A stretch of 64,000 nt of DNA from REEB95 sp963810055 (GTDB lineage Bacteria; Pseudomonadota; Alphaproteobacteria; ATCC43930; CGMCC-115725): assembly GCA_963810055.1 (NCBI GenBank), contig CAWEME010000004.1:143960-207959 (forward strand), given 5' to 3'. Within the stretch, counting starts at the first letter, position 1. Every line of letters starts with the position of its first letter. The notes under the pieces were generated by a model. The model had not been told where the DNA came from. It saw only the letters and a list, made by a program, of their open reading frames with translations, and searched no databases. Shown here in pieces: positions 34,837 to 43,600 of the stretch. The position numbers were made by a program, and so were the translations under genes.

Positions 34837-35002
34837 AAATTTACATGCTTTTAAAATGAGTAAATAAATTGTATAACGAATTTAAAGGATTTCAAAATAA
34901 TTCGCGGGATATTTTGAAGGTCAAGAAAATATTTTATTTAATATTTTTCGAGGAAAAACGGGGCGGACAAACCTGAAAACCCAGCAATAACACTGTTCTA
35001 AC

Positions 35003-35031
35003 TTGACACATTATAAAAAACCGGCTATTTT
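35003..35031 (+). promoter_or_regulatory. sigma-70-type promoter for lipoprotein gene
   Basis: TTGACA at 35003-35008, a 17-base spacer, then TATTTT at 35026-35031. It lies ~60 bases upstream of the lipoprotein start in an AT-rich, gene-free region (34837-35089) containing nothing else recognisable. Confidence 0.65.
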
Positions 35032-35089
35032 ATGTTGGTCCGTCATGGAAACCTTGGCCTGATCCTCTTTGATGATTGGAGAAACCGAA

Positions 35090-35545
35090 ATGCGAAAAAA
35101 AACCGGACTATTGCTATGCATCCTATGCTTCGCGGTAAGTCTAATGACCTGCGATCCGACCTATGAATACGATTTTTATGTCCAAAATGCTACTTTAAAA
35201 AATGTGGTCGTCATTGCCCAGGTTCAAAATCAAAATGACCAGTACGTTTTCGACACAATACCGCTTTCTTCGGACAGCGCCTGCTTAATTTATTCCGATG
35301 AAAACTGGGGACAAACCGCGAATATCGCCCAGCCGTCGGACAGCGTCCCGGCTTATCCTAAAATCAGGCTTCTCCAAATAGCCCTTAAAGACTCCTCCAT
35401 AGGTTTTCTGCAAATGTCGGTTAAGGACTCAGTTTGCTATCAACAAGATCCGGTTAATTTTGCGCTCTGGCAGCACACGGGAGTGGTAAGCGGTCCGGGG
35501 AAAAGCATTTACACTTTTGTAGTGGATTCAACGATCGTGCAATAG
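35090..35545 (+). CDS. predicted lipoprotein, unknown
   Basis: A 151-residue protein with a lipoprotein signal: MRKKTG, the hydrophobic core LLLCILCFAVSL and the lipobox LMTC, with Cys as the acylated residue. ATG 35090 follows GGAG at a normal distance; the in-frame ATG 21 bases earlier has no better site. The mature ~130 residues are beta-rich and polar (YEYDFYVQNATLKNVVVIAQVQ) with Ser/Asp content. No family is recognised. It opens an AT-rich accessory patch. Confidence 0.7.
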   Translation: MRKKTGLLLCILCFAVSLMTCDPTYEYDFYVQNATLKNVVVIAQVQNQNDQYVFDTIPLSSDSACLIYSDENWGQTANIAQPSDSVPAYPKIRLLQIALKDSSIGFLQMSVKDSVCYQQDPVNFALWQHTGVVSGPGKSIYTFVVDSTIVQ

Positions 35546-35679
35546 CAGTATCCGAAAAGAGAAAATTTAAAACTAACAATCAAACGCGCAAATATTTATT
35601 TTCTAATTTAACTGCAATAAAACCTTTATATCAAGACAATTAATACATTTTTTCGATTAATTTCTTTGGAGGTACTTCT

Positions 35680-37191
35680 ATGAATAAAGCAATATTCGCT
35701 CTAAGTATTATTTTTAGTTTTAACTTGTTGACATTTTCAACCACAAATCAAAAACTTAGTTCGGCCATTAATTTTCTTTTAAATGATGATAATCCTCCAA
35801 TTACAGTAACAAAATTTTCAAATGTTACAAATGCCATTGGCACACAATGGGGGCGACTTAATATAGACATTCAAAACAAGTTTGATCCTGGTCCTTATAT
35901 TGGCAGCTGGAATAGTTCTGGAATAAAATGGTATAGAGCCGAAATGAGATGGGAAGACTACGATAGTTTAAGTATTGCTAATAACTATGCTTCCTCCTTT
36001 AATAATTCAATTATGGATAAATTATTCACACCACTTCTTAACAATGGGATAACTCCCTATATCATGATCTCTGGAGGAAACTCTTCATTTACAAGCTCTA
36101 AAACTATCCCTCCAATTTTGGGGTGGTACCATTTTGCAGATAGTGCACTTGGAAAAGATTTCCTTTCTCCATCTGGGTTTGCTAAATTTTGCGGCGCATT
36201 TGCAAAATTCGTCAATACCTATTCTTATGATTCTACCAACCCGGTTCATTATTGGGAAATCGGCAATGAACCTCATAATTTTCTTTTTGCCCCCTATTAC
36301 GATTCAACAAACAGCCTTTGGGGCGGAGGTAAATGGGTATCACATTTTGTTAACTATTTTAATTCCGCTGCAACGGCTATTAAAGCTGCTCAACCCACTG
36401 CAAAAATACTTTCTCCAGGTGATGATCTTTTCGATTCCATGAAGGTATATTTACCACAAATCGCGAAAAACGTGGACATTCTTGCAATTCATCCTTATAT
36501 GCCATCAGGTGATCCAACAAAGGACCCTTACGCAGATCCTTCTCCAGAATCCTCCGATTCACATATTGCTGACTTTGTTAACAGAGCCAAAGAAAATAAT
36601 ATAAAAGAAATTTGGATCACTGAAGATGGATGGGATCATGTCAATTTTGCTAATAATACAAATTGGGGCAGATATGCTTCCGAAATTGGCCAAACAAAAT
36701 ATTTGCTACGCGCCTTGATTTATTACACTTTATCATACAATATTAAAGTTTTTACTCAGTATAATTGGACTAGTACCGAGTTCTCAATGAGCAATAGCTC
36801 CATTTCAGCTCTTAATAACCTTCATTCATGGTTCGGGAATGCAGATAATGCGGTAGCAACTACTTTTGTTGAAAAATCCTATGCGAGCATTTCAATAAAT
36901 GGTAATCTTGATCGATCAAAATTAAAACAATATCTTTTAGTTAAAAACAATAAAACTTTGGAATATGTATTTTGGTTAGCCATTCCTGAAAATGACAACT
37001 ACCAAAAGCTCAATGCAAAATTAACGTTTAGCTTTCCAAATCAGCTTGCTATTGCCAATATTAAATCTTATGACGTGATAGACCCAACTAAAAATTCTTC
37101 ACTTGCTTACAGTATTTCAGGAAAATCACTTATAATACAGGGAGTACAAATAGCCGATTATCCAATTTTTGTTGAAATATCTTTGCAATAA
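35680..37191 (+). CDS. secreted clan GH-A glycoside hydrolase
   Basis: A 503-residue exported protein. The N-terminal ~20 residues (MNKAIFALSIIFSFNLLTFS) form a signal peptide, and GGAGGT lies nine bases before the ATG. The middle is a TIM-barrel hydrolase with the acid/base glutamate Glu197 in WEIGNEPH and the nucleophile Glu315 in IWITEDGW, at the ends of strands 4 and 7, the clan GH-A signature (GH5/GH39/GH51-like). A ~120-residue beta domain follows, as in GH39/GH51 enzymes. Endo- or exo-glycosidase activity on plant or microbial polysaccharide is inferred. The gene is strikingly AT-rich compared with the genome around it, suggesting transfer. Confidence 0.8.
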   Translation: MNKAIFALSIIFSFNLLTFSTTNQKLSSAINFLLNDDNPPITVTKFSNVTNAIGTQWGRLNIDIQNKFDPGPYIGSWNSSGIKWYRAEMRWEDYDSLSIANNYASSFNNSIMDKLFTPLLNNGITPYIMISGGNSSFTSSKTIPPILGWYHFADSALGKDFLSPSGFAKFCGAFAKFVNTYSYDSTNPVHYWEIGNEPHNFLFAPYYDSTNSLWGGGKWVSHFVNYFNSAATAIKAAQPTAKILSPGDDLFDSMKVYLPQIAKNVDILAIHPYMPSGDPTKDPYADPSPESSDSHIADFVNRAKENNIKEIWITEDGWDHVNFANNTNWGRYASEIGQTKYLLRALIYYTLSYNIKVFTQYNWTSTEFSMSNSSISALNNLHSWFGNADNAVATTFVEKSYASISINGNLDRSKLKQYLLVKNNKTLEYVFWLAIPENDNYQKLNAKLTFSFPNQLAIANIKSYDVIDPTKNSSLAYSISGKSLIIQGVQIADYPIFVEISLQ

Positions 37192-37396
37192 TTTGCCAAA
37201 AGAACTTTTTATTTTTTTACAAAAACAGAAAACCTTCATTTTCAAAAGGGGGTAGAAAAATGAAGAAATAGATTGAGTGAGAACGGATATGGATAGATCT
37301 CTGCTTGAAAATAAAAAGTTTGTGATCCAATCATATATTGATTAAGAATTTTAACGGAAGCTGTCTTTTTAACATGTTAATTTCATGGGAGAAAAT

Positions 37397-37771
37397 ATGA
37401 AAAGCTTATTCACATCTATTTTGATGTTACTATTACTGTCTTTAACTTCAACATCATTTAGCGCGACCACTCCTGTCTACGCAAATAAAAATTTTACATT
37501 GTCGAATATTTTTGCTTCGGTTGGGGTAAATGCACGAGAAACACAACTAATTGTTTATGGAAATTGGGCTGAAAACGGAAATCAAGCTATTTATCTCTCG
37601 CTTGGAACAGCGGATGACCCAATAGCAAAAGCGAGATATGCCACGATAATTGCTGCCATGGGTTTAGGAAAAAGAGTATATATAAGCTATTGGACCGCAA
37701 ATACTGCCACAAATTATGAAGCTTATATTGACGATGTTGCTGAAATGTGGACAGTAAAAATTATCACCTAA
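37397..37771 (+). CDS. small exported protein, unknown
   Basis: A 124-residue protein beginning at ATG 37397, chosen over 37385 because GGGAGA lies just upstream. A signal peptide (MKSLFTSILMLLLLSLTSTSFS-ATT) is clear. The mature ~100 residues (NFTLSNIFASVGVNARETQL, IYLSLGTADDPIAKARYATI, YISYWTANT) resemble no family I know; the regular length and Tyr/Ala pattern suggest a compact beta fold. The 200 bases upstream (37192-37396) hold no gene. Low GC, same patch as the glycosidase. Confidence 0.65.
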   Translation: MKSLFTSILMLLLLSLTSTSFSATTPVYANKNFTLSNIFASVGVNARETQLIVYGNWAENGNQAIYLSLGTADDPIAKARYATIIAAMGLGKRVYISYWTANTATNYEAYIDDVAEMWTVKIIT

Positions 37772-37950
37772 ATTTTCAGGTGCATTGGACAATAAAGGCG
37801 GAATTAGTAGAAAAAATTCTTGACAGTTTTAATTTCCCAAAACGACAAGAAATTGATACTTTATGGGCCAAGGAGGCGGAAGATAGAATAAATGCCTATA
37901 ACCAAGGAAAAATTGAGTCTATTCCCGCAAGTTCGGTTTTGAAAAAATAG
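37747..37950 (+). pseudogene. addiction-module antitoxin remnant
   Basis: A 67-codon frame whose C-terminal 50 residues (ELVEKILDSFNFPKRQEIDT, LWAKEAEDRINAYNQGKIES, IPASSVL) match the putative addiction module component family, in which LW..EAE.R..AY..G...IPA is diagnostic. The usual N-terminal ~25 residues are replaced by unrelated sequence overlapping the previous gene, so the gene is 5'-truncated. No cognate RelE/ParE-type toxin follows; instead a DUF4258 gene begins 40 bases downstream. Confidence 0.6.
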
Positions 37951-37990
37951 AGAAGCTAAAGCTGAAATGAACAGCGAACTAATTGAATAA

Positions 37991-38167
37991 ATGACGGAAA
38001 TCAATTTAAAAGATATTCGGGCATTAGCGAAGAAAAAGATTTTATATCTTCCTCACGCTGTAAGCCAGATGAACCGCCCGGAAAGAATGATTTCAACTTT
38101 GGAAGTAAAAAATGTTATTGAAAAGGGTCGAATAATCGAATACTACCAGGAAGACCGTCGCGGTTAA
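37991..38167 (+). CDS. DUF4258-like putative toxin
   Basis: A 58-residue ORF, MTEINLKDIRALAKKKILYL..., whose central part HAVSQMNRPERMISTLEVKNVIEKG then RIIEYYQEDRRG is the DUF4258 core (His, ..R.I...DV...I..G.II..Y). DUF4258 proteins are small RelE-fold-like presumed RNase toxins of type II modules, commonly paired with a YgiT-type zinc-finger antitoxin, which is the next gene 14 bases on. The protein is at the short end for the family, so it may lack an N- or C-terminal strand. Confidence 0.6.
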   Translation: MTEINLKDIRALAKKKILYLPHAVSQMNRPERMISTLEVKNVIEKGRIIEYYQEDRRG

Positions 38168-38181
38168 AGCTGACGAATAAA

Positions 38182-38394
38182 ATGAAATGCATTTACTGCC
38201 AAGCAGAGATGAAAAACGGAACAGTACCGTATCATGTTGACCGGAATGGCTACCATTTAACCTTCGATAAAGTGCCGGCAAAAATTTGTTCTCAATGCGG
38301 CGAAGCCTATTTTGAGGAAAAAGAGGTAGATAAAATTCAAAAAGCGATTTCTTCTTTGAATAAGCAATCGCCGAAAATTTTATCGGCCGCATAA
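38182..38394 (+). CDS. YgiT-type zinc-finger antitoxin
   Basis: A 70-residue protein with two CxxC knuckles: CIYC (residues 3-6) and CSQC (36-39), in a MqsA/YgiT N-terminal-like zinc finger (MKCIYCQAEMKNGTVPYH, VPAKICSQCGEAYFEEKEV). Without the helix-turn-helix domain of full MqsA, it belongs to the short YgiT class found next to DUF4258 toxins. It probably neutralises the upstream protein and may autoregulate the pair. Confidence 0.78.
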   Translation: MKCIYCQAEMKNGTVPYHVDRNGYHLTFDKVPAKICSQCGEAYFEEKEVDKIQKAISSLNKQSPKILSAA

Positions 38395-38472
38395 GACCGA
38401 TCTTCCGGGAAGTAATGCAGGGGAAACTTATTGATCAACGAAGAAGCAAAAAATCATTGTCTAATTTAAAAC

Positions 38473-38652
38473 TCAAGCAGCCTTCGTATGTTCATTTTTC
38501 GGCACCCGGCATTTTATACCTAAACTCTTACAGCCTTCGAATGCTTTTTCGTTAAGATATTTAACCCGATCTTTTTCCGGAATTTCTTCAAGTTCTTTTG
38601 CTAAAGATTCCCGCCAGGCCCAAACTTCTTCAACAGCCTTTCCAGTGCTCAT
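38473..38652 (-). CDS. small partner of PIN protein, candidate antitoxin
   Basis: A 59-residue ORF, MSTGKAVEEVWAWRESLAKE..., that starts on an ATGA overlap with the PIN-domain gene, so translation is coupled. It is helical and charged (ELEEIPEKDRVKYLNEKAFE) with a Cys-containing basic C-terminus (GCKSLGIKCRVPKN). Small acidic/helical proteins in this position are usual antitoxins of PIN toxins, but here the order is toxin first. No known antitoxin family is recognised. Confidence 0.55.
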   Translation of the reverse strand: MSTGKAVEEVWAWRESLAKELEEIPEKDRVKYLNEKAFEGCKSLGIKCRVPKNEHTKAA

Positions 38653-39152
38653 AATATCTTCTCCATGTCTGAATCCAAACGGAATTTGTGAGGCGTAGAG
38701 ATATCTATCAAATAATCATATCCATTTTGAATGTTTATTATATTAAAGCTGTCAATTTTTTTATCATTTACTAAATGATCGCAGTTGAAACTTATAAGGT
38801 GTTTGATATTGTTAACGGTCGCAATGGCGACATGACAACAATCCCTGTAAATTCTTTGCGAAGTGCTTCTTTTAAATTCAGCATCCATATACTGGCGGCT
38901 TAATGATGATGCTTCGTCATTGAGCTCCAGCATAATCGGTTGAACCCTGTTAATATGGCCTGAAAGCTTATCCTGTCGTTTTTTGTCTTTAGTAGCAAGA
39001 ATTTCATCTATAACAACTGTTGAAATATATGGTTCGTAAAAACCCTCAGTAACGGCCATGAAAAACTTTTCGGCAGTCTCGCGCCAATCAGGACGGTCGG
39101 AATGCTCAAGTTGGTTCCAAACCGAGGTTTCAATATAGAGCTTTTTTTTCAT
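38649..39152 (-). CDS. PIN-domain protein, putative toxin ribonuclease
   Basis: A 167-residue protein with the PIN pattern: KLYIETSVWNQL at the N-terminus (usually D at the position of Glu here), STVVIDEI (second acidic site), and DCCHVAIATVNNIKHLISFN carrying the third acidic Asp. Start MKKKLYIET at 39152 is preferred over an upstream ATG because the beta-strand starts the fold. The replacement of the first Asp by Glu is within the range of the family. It is followed by an overlapping 59-residue gene, the layout of a type II toxin-antitoxin module. Confidence 0.72.
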   Translation of the reverse strand: MKKKLYIETSVWNQLEHSDRPDWRETAEKFFMAVTEGFYEPYISTVVIDEILATKDKKRQDKLSGHINRVQPIMLELNDEASSLSRQYMDAEFKRSTSQRIYRDCCHVAIATVNNIKHLISFNCDHLVNDKKIDSFNIINIQNGYDYLIDISTPHKFRLDSDMEKIL

Positions 39153-39217
39153 TGAGTAAAATATAGATTGAAGAGACATTAAAAACTATAAATAAACGAT
39201 GCATTTATACGGATCTC

Positions 39218-40645
39218 TTACTTCGCCAAATATTCGCTGATCGACTTCGCCGCTTCGCGGCCATGGAAAATTGCCCGTACCACCAAAGACGCCCCAATTC
39301 CCGCGTCTCCGGCCGCATACACGCCGGGGACCGACGTTTCGTAGCGTTTGTTGGTTTGAATGTTGCCGCGGTTATCGAAAGCCACCTGGAGCTCATCCAA
39401 GAGCTTATTGTGCTCCACATGCAAAAATCCCATAGCGAGCAACACCAGGTCAACTTGGAGCGCGGTTTCGGTGTTCGGTTCGACCGACATGGCGGGCGGC
39501 TTTCCAGCCGCTAAAGCGCCCCATTTGACTTTGGCGAAATGCATGGTTTCGACGTTTCCGGCTTTGCCCGTAAATTTTTGGGTCAAAACGTTCCAGTCCC
39601 GTGCGCACCCCTCTTCATGCGAACTTGACGTACGCAAAATCTGGGGCCAGTTCGGCCAGCTTGGGTTAAAGCTTTCGTTCCATTCCATGGGCTTGGGAAG
39701 TATCTCGAATTGATACACTTTTTTAGCGCCCTGGCGGTTTGCCGTTCCCACGCAATCCGAACCCGTGTCGCCGCCGCCGATGACCACGACGTTTTTCCCT
39801 TTGGCGGAGATGATTTCGCCGTCGACCGGAAGGCCGGCAATAGACCTGTTTGACTGAATAAGATAATCCATTGCGTAGTGGACGCCCCGTAAATCCCGGC
39901 CCGGAACGTTTAAGTCCCGCGCGGCGCCCGCTCCCATGGTCAATAGGACCACGTCGAAGGTACGTTTGAGGTATTTGGCCGACAGATCGTCGCCGATATG
40001 CACGCCGGTTTCGAACTCCACGCCTTCGCTGAGAAGTTGCTCGATGCGGCGGTCGATCACCCATTTTTCAAGCTTGAAATCGGGGATTCCATAACGCAGT
40101 ATTCCGCCGATGCGGTCGGCCTTTTCAAACACCCTTACCGCATGGCCAAGCCGCCTGAGTTCTTGCGCTGCGGCGATCCCCGCCGGGCCGGAGCCGATAA
40201 TGGCGATTTTTTTGCCGGTTTCAATGCTTGGCGGCCTCGGAACGACCCAACCCTGCTTGAAGGCGTTTTCGATAATGGCCAGTTCGATTTGCTTAATGGT
40301 CACGGGGCTATCATTGATCGAAAGCGTACACCCCGTTTCGCACGGCGCGGGACAAATCCGGCCCGTGATTTCGGGCAAATTGTTGGTCATTTCAAGCCGC
40401 CAGTAGGCTTCCTGCCATTTGCCGTTATAAACAAGGTCGTTCCACTCGGGAATAAGATTATATACCGGGCAACCCATTGCATGACAAAAGGGAATGCCGC
40501 AGTCCATGCAGCGCCCGCCTTGCCTGCTGATTTCCTCCTGGGCGGGAAGCACGATTATTTCCCGATAGTCCTTCAGGCGCTCCGCAATCGGCCGTGTTCC
40601 GTAATTGACCCGCTGAAATTCCATGAATCCGGTGATTTTTCCCAT
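39218..40645 (-). CDS. gltD: glutamate synthase small subunit
   Basis: A 475-residue beta subunit of NADPH glutamate synthase. The N-terminal Fe-S ligands are in GGRCMDCGIPFCHAMGCP and CPAPCETGCTL; FAD binds at IGSGPAGIAAAQEL; NADPH binds at GGGDTGSDCVGTANRQGA. The C-terminal APGVYAAGD-type motif reads PGVYAAGDAGIGASLVV. It transfers electrons from NADPH to GltB. Its ATG overlaps the gltB stop by one base (TAATG), and the operon is driven from a sigma-54 site upstream of gltB. Confidence 0.95.
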   Translation of the reverse strand: MGKITGFMEFQRVNYGTRPIAERLKDYREIIVLPAQEEISRQGGRCMDCGIPFCHAMGCPVYNLIPEWNDLVYNGKWQEAYWRLEMTNNLPEITGRICPAPCETGCTLSINDSPVTIKQIELAIIENAFKQGWVVPRPPSIETGKKIAIIGSGPAGIAAAQELRRLGHAVRVFEKADRIGGILRYGIPDFKLEKWVIDRRIEQLLSEGVEFETGVHIGDDLSAKYLKRTFDVVLLTMGAGAARDLNVPGRDLRGVHYAMDYLIQSNRSIAGLPVDGEIISAKGKNVVVIGGGDTGSDCVGTANRQGAKKVYQFEILPKPMEWNESFNPSWPNWPQILRTSSSHEEGCARDWNVLTQKFTGKAGNVETMHFAKVKWGALAAGKPPAMSVEPNTETALQVDLVLLAMGFLHVEHNKLLDELQVAFDNRGNIQTNKRYETSVPGVYAAGDAGIGASLVVRAIFHGREAAKSISEYLAK

Positions 40646-43600
40646 TATTTAAATACCTCCTCGGTCATCGTCAGGACTTCCGCTTCACGCGACTCCTCTT
40701 TTTTGATCCGTTCCAAGGCCTGTTTGTAATCGATCGGCATGACCTTGACAAATCGAGGATACATTTCCACCCAATCCTTAAGTAGCTGCTTGGCGTATTG
40801 GCTCCCGGTATAGGCCACGTGTTTTTCAATGACGCCCAGTAAAAAATTTTTATCATCCTCCTCGACAACCGGTTCCAAATCCACCATTTCAAGATTGCAC
40901 CTTGTATCGAAGAGCTGGTTTTCATCGAGCACATAGGCAATGCCGCCGCTCATGCCCGCCGCGAAATTAATGCCCGTACGTCCGAGCACAACCACGCGCC
41001 CGCCGGTCATGTATTCGCAGCCATGGTCCCCAACGCCTTCCACCACGGCCAAAGCGCCGCTATTGCGAACGGCGAAACGCTCACCCGCCATTCCGTGAAT
41101 GTAAATTTCCCCGCCCGTTGCGCCGAAGAGGTTGACATTACCGGTAATAATGTTCGTGTGGGCCCTAAACGTGGCCTCTTTGGCGGGATAGATAACTATC
41201 CTGCCGCCCGATAGGCCTTTTCCTACGTAATCGTTAGCATCGCCTTCAAGCTCCAAGGTAATGCCGGGCGCTAAAAACGCTCCGAAGCTTTGCCCCGCAA
41301 CTCCCGTGCATTTGATTTTTATAGTGTCGGAAGGCAGGCCTTTCGACCCGTATTTTTTTGAGACTTCGGCGCTGAGCATGGCCCCAATAGTCCTGTTGCA
41401 ATTGCGAACGGCAACGCTTATGGCAACGGGCGTTTTTTCTTCCAACGCTTTTTTCGATTTTTCAATAAGCATCGGATCGATGGACTTGGAAAAATCGTGC
41501 GTTTGCTTCGACGTGCAACGAAGCGACCCGCCCTTGGGCATGATCGGGGCCGCAAGAATTTTGGAAAAATCCAGGCCTTTGGCCTTCCAATGGTCGATGG
41601 CGTCCTTGACGTCGAGTATATCGACCCTACCCACCATTTCGTCGATGGTGCGAAAACCCAGCGCGGCCATGATTTCGCGAACGTCCTGGGCAACGAACTT
41701 CATGAAATTCACCACGTGTTCAGGCTTACCCGGAAATTTTTTCCTAAGCCTTGGGTCTTGCGTTGCAACGCCAACGGGGCAGGTGTTCAAATGGCATTTG
41801 CGCATCATGATACAACCGAGCGTCACCACCGACGCCGTGCCGAACCCATATTCCTCGGCGCCCAAAAGCGCGGCGACCACCACGTCCCTGCCGGTTTTCA
41901 TTTGACCGTCGGCTTGCAGGCGGACTTTATCGCGCAGGGAATTCATGACCAAAACCTGCTGGGCCTCGGCAAGACCTATTTCCCAAGGTATACCGGCGTA
42001 TTTAATGGATGAAAGCGGCGAAGCCCCGGTCCCTCCGTCGTGTCCGCTGATAAGCACCATGTCGGCTTTGCCTTTTACCACTCCGGCCGCAACCGTACCC
42101 ACACCGGCCTCGGCAACAAGTTTGACGGAAATGCGCGCGTCGGTGTTCGCGTTCTTAAGGTCGAAGATAAGCTGCGCAAGGTCTTCAATGCTATAGATGT
42201 CGTGGTGCGGCGGCGGCGAAATGAGCATCACCCCCGGAGTCGCAAAGCGGACTTTGGCTATGGTGTCGTCGACCTTGGGACCGGGAAGTTGCCCGCCTTC
42301 ACCCGGCTTTGCGCCTTGGGCGATTTTAATCTGGAGCTCGCGGGAATGGACAAGGTAATTGCTATTGACCCCGAACCGCGCGGAGGCGACCTGCTTGACG
42401 GCGCTTTTGAGACTATCGCCGTTTGGGAGGGGAATATAACGGGCCTCGTCTTCGCCGCCTTCGCCCGAATTGCTTGCGGCGCCGAGCCTATTCATGGCGA
42501 TGGCCAGCGTTTCGTGGGTTTCCTTGCTGATGGAACCAAAGGACATTGCCGACGTTACGAACCGTTTGACGATGGACCCGACGGGTTCCACTTCGTCAAT
42601 TGAAACGGGGGCGGCGTGCTTGAATTTAAAAAGCCCCCGCAGCGTGCATAAGTTTTCCCCGATATCGTTGACAAGGCCGGCATAAGACTTGTAGACCGAA
42701 GCGTCGTTTTCCCGCACGGCCTTTTGCAAAAGGGTAATTGCTTCCGGTGAAAACAAATGGTTCTCCGAAAATTTGCGGTAATTGTAGCTGCCGCCCGAAT
42801 CAAGGTTTGCCGGTTCTGCCGTCGAAAGCTTAAACGCGCCGCAGTGCCGCATGAGGGTTTCATGCGCGATTTCCGCTATGCCAATGCCGCCGATCCTCGA
42901 AGGCGTACCGGCGAAATATTCCTGTATAAAATCCTCGTTCAGGCCAACAGCCTCGAATACCTGGGCGCCCTTATAGCTGCGGATCGTTGAAATGCCCATT
43001 TTCGACATGACCTTAAGCAGTCCCTTTTTAACCGCGGTAATATAATTTTCAATGGCGGTTTCAAGCGTGAGCGTATTGCTCAACCTTCCCGTTTCCTTTA
43101 ACCGGGCCAAAATTTCAAATGCAAGATAAGGATTTACCGCCGAAGCTCCGAATCCCATGAGGGTCGCAAAATGCATGACTTCCCTGGCTTCCCCGGTTTC
43201 TATTACAAGCCCGGTAAGCTGGCGTTTTCCCTTTCTAACAAGGTGATGGTGCACCGAGGAAACCGCCAAGAGCGCCGGGATAGCCGCATTCTCACGATCT
43301 ACCCCGCGGTCCGATAAAATAATCAGGGAACATCCGGCGTCGACCTTTGATTCGGCTTCAGCGCGCACCGAATCGATTGCCGCGACCAACCCTTGCGGGC
43401 CCTTTGCCGGGTCGAACAAAAGCGATACGACGCAAGCCGTGAAGCCCCGCGTATCGATGGCGCGAAGTTTGTCCATGTCGTCGTTCGATAAAACAGGATG
43501 AGACAATTTGAGCTGCAAGCAATGCTGGGGAGTTTCGTCGAGCAGATTCCCTTCCCGTCCAACGAAGCTCATGAGCGACATAACAAGGTTCTCGCGGTAG

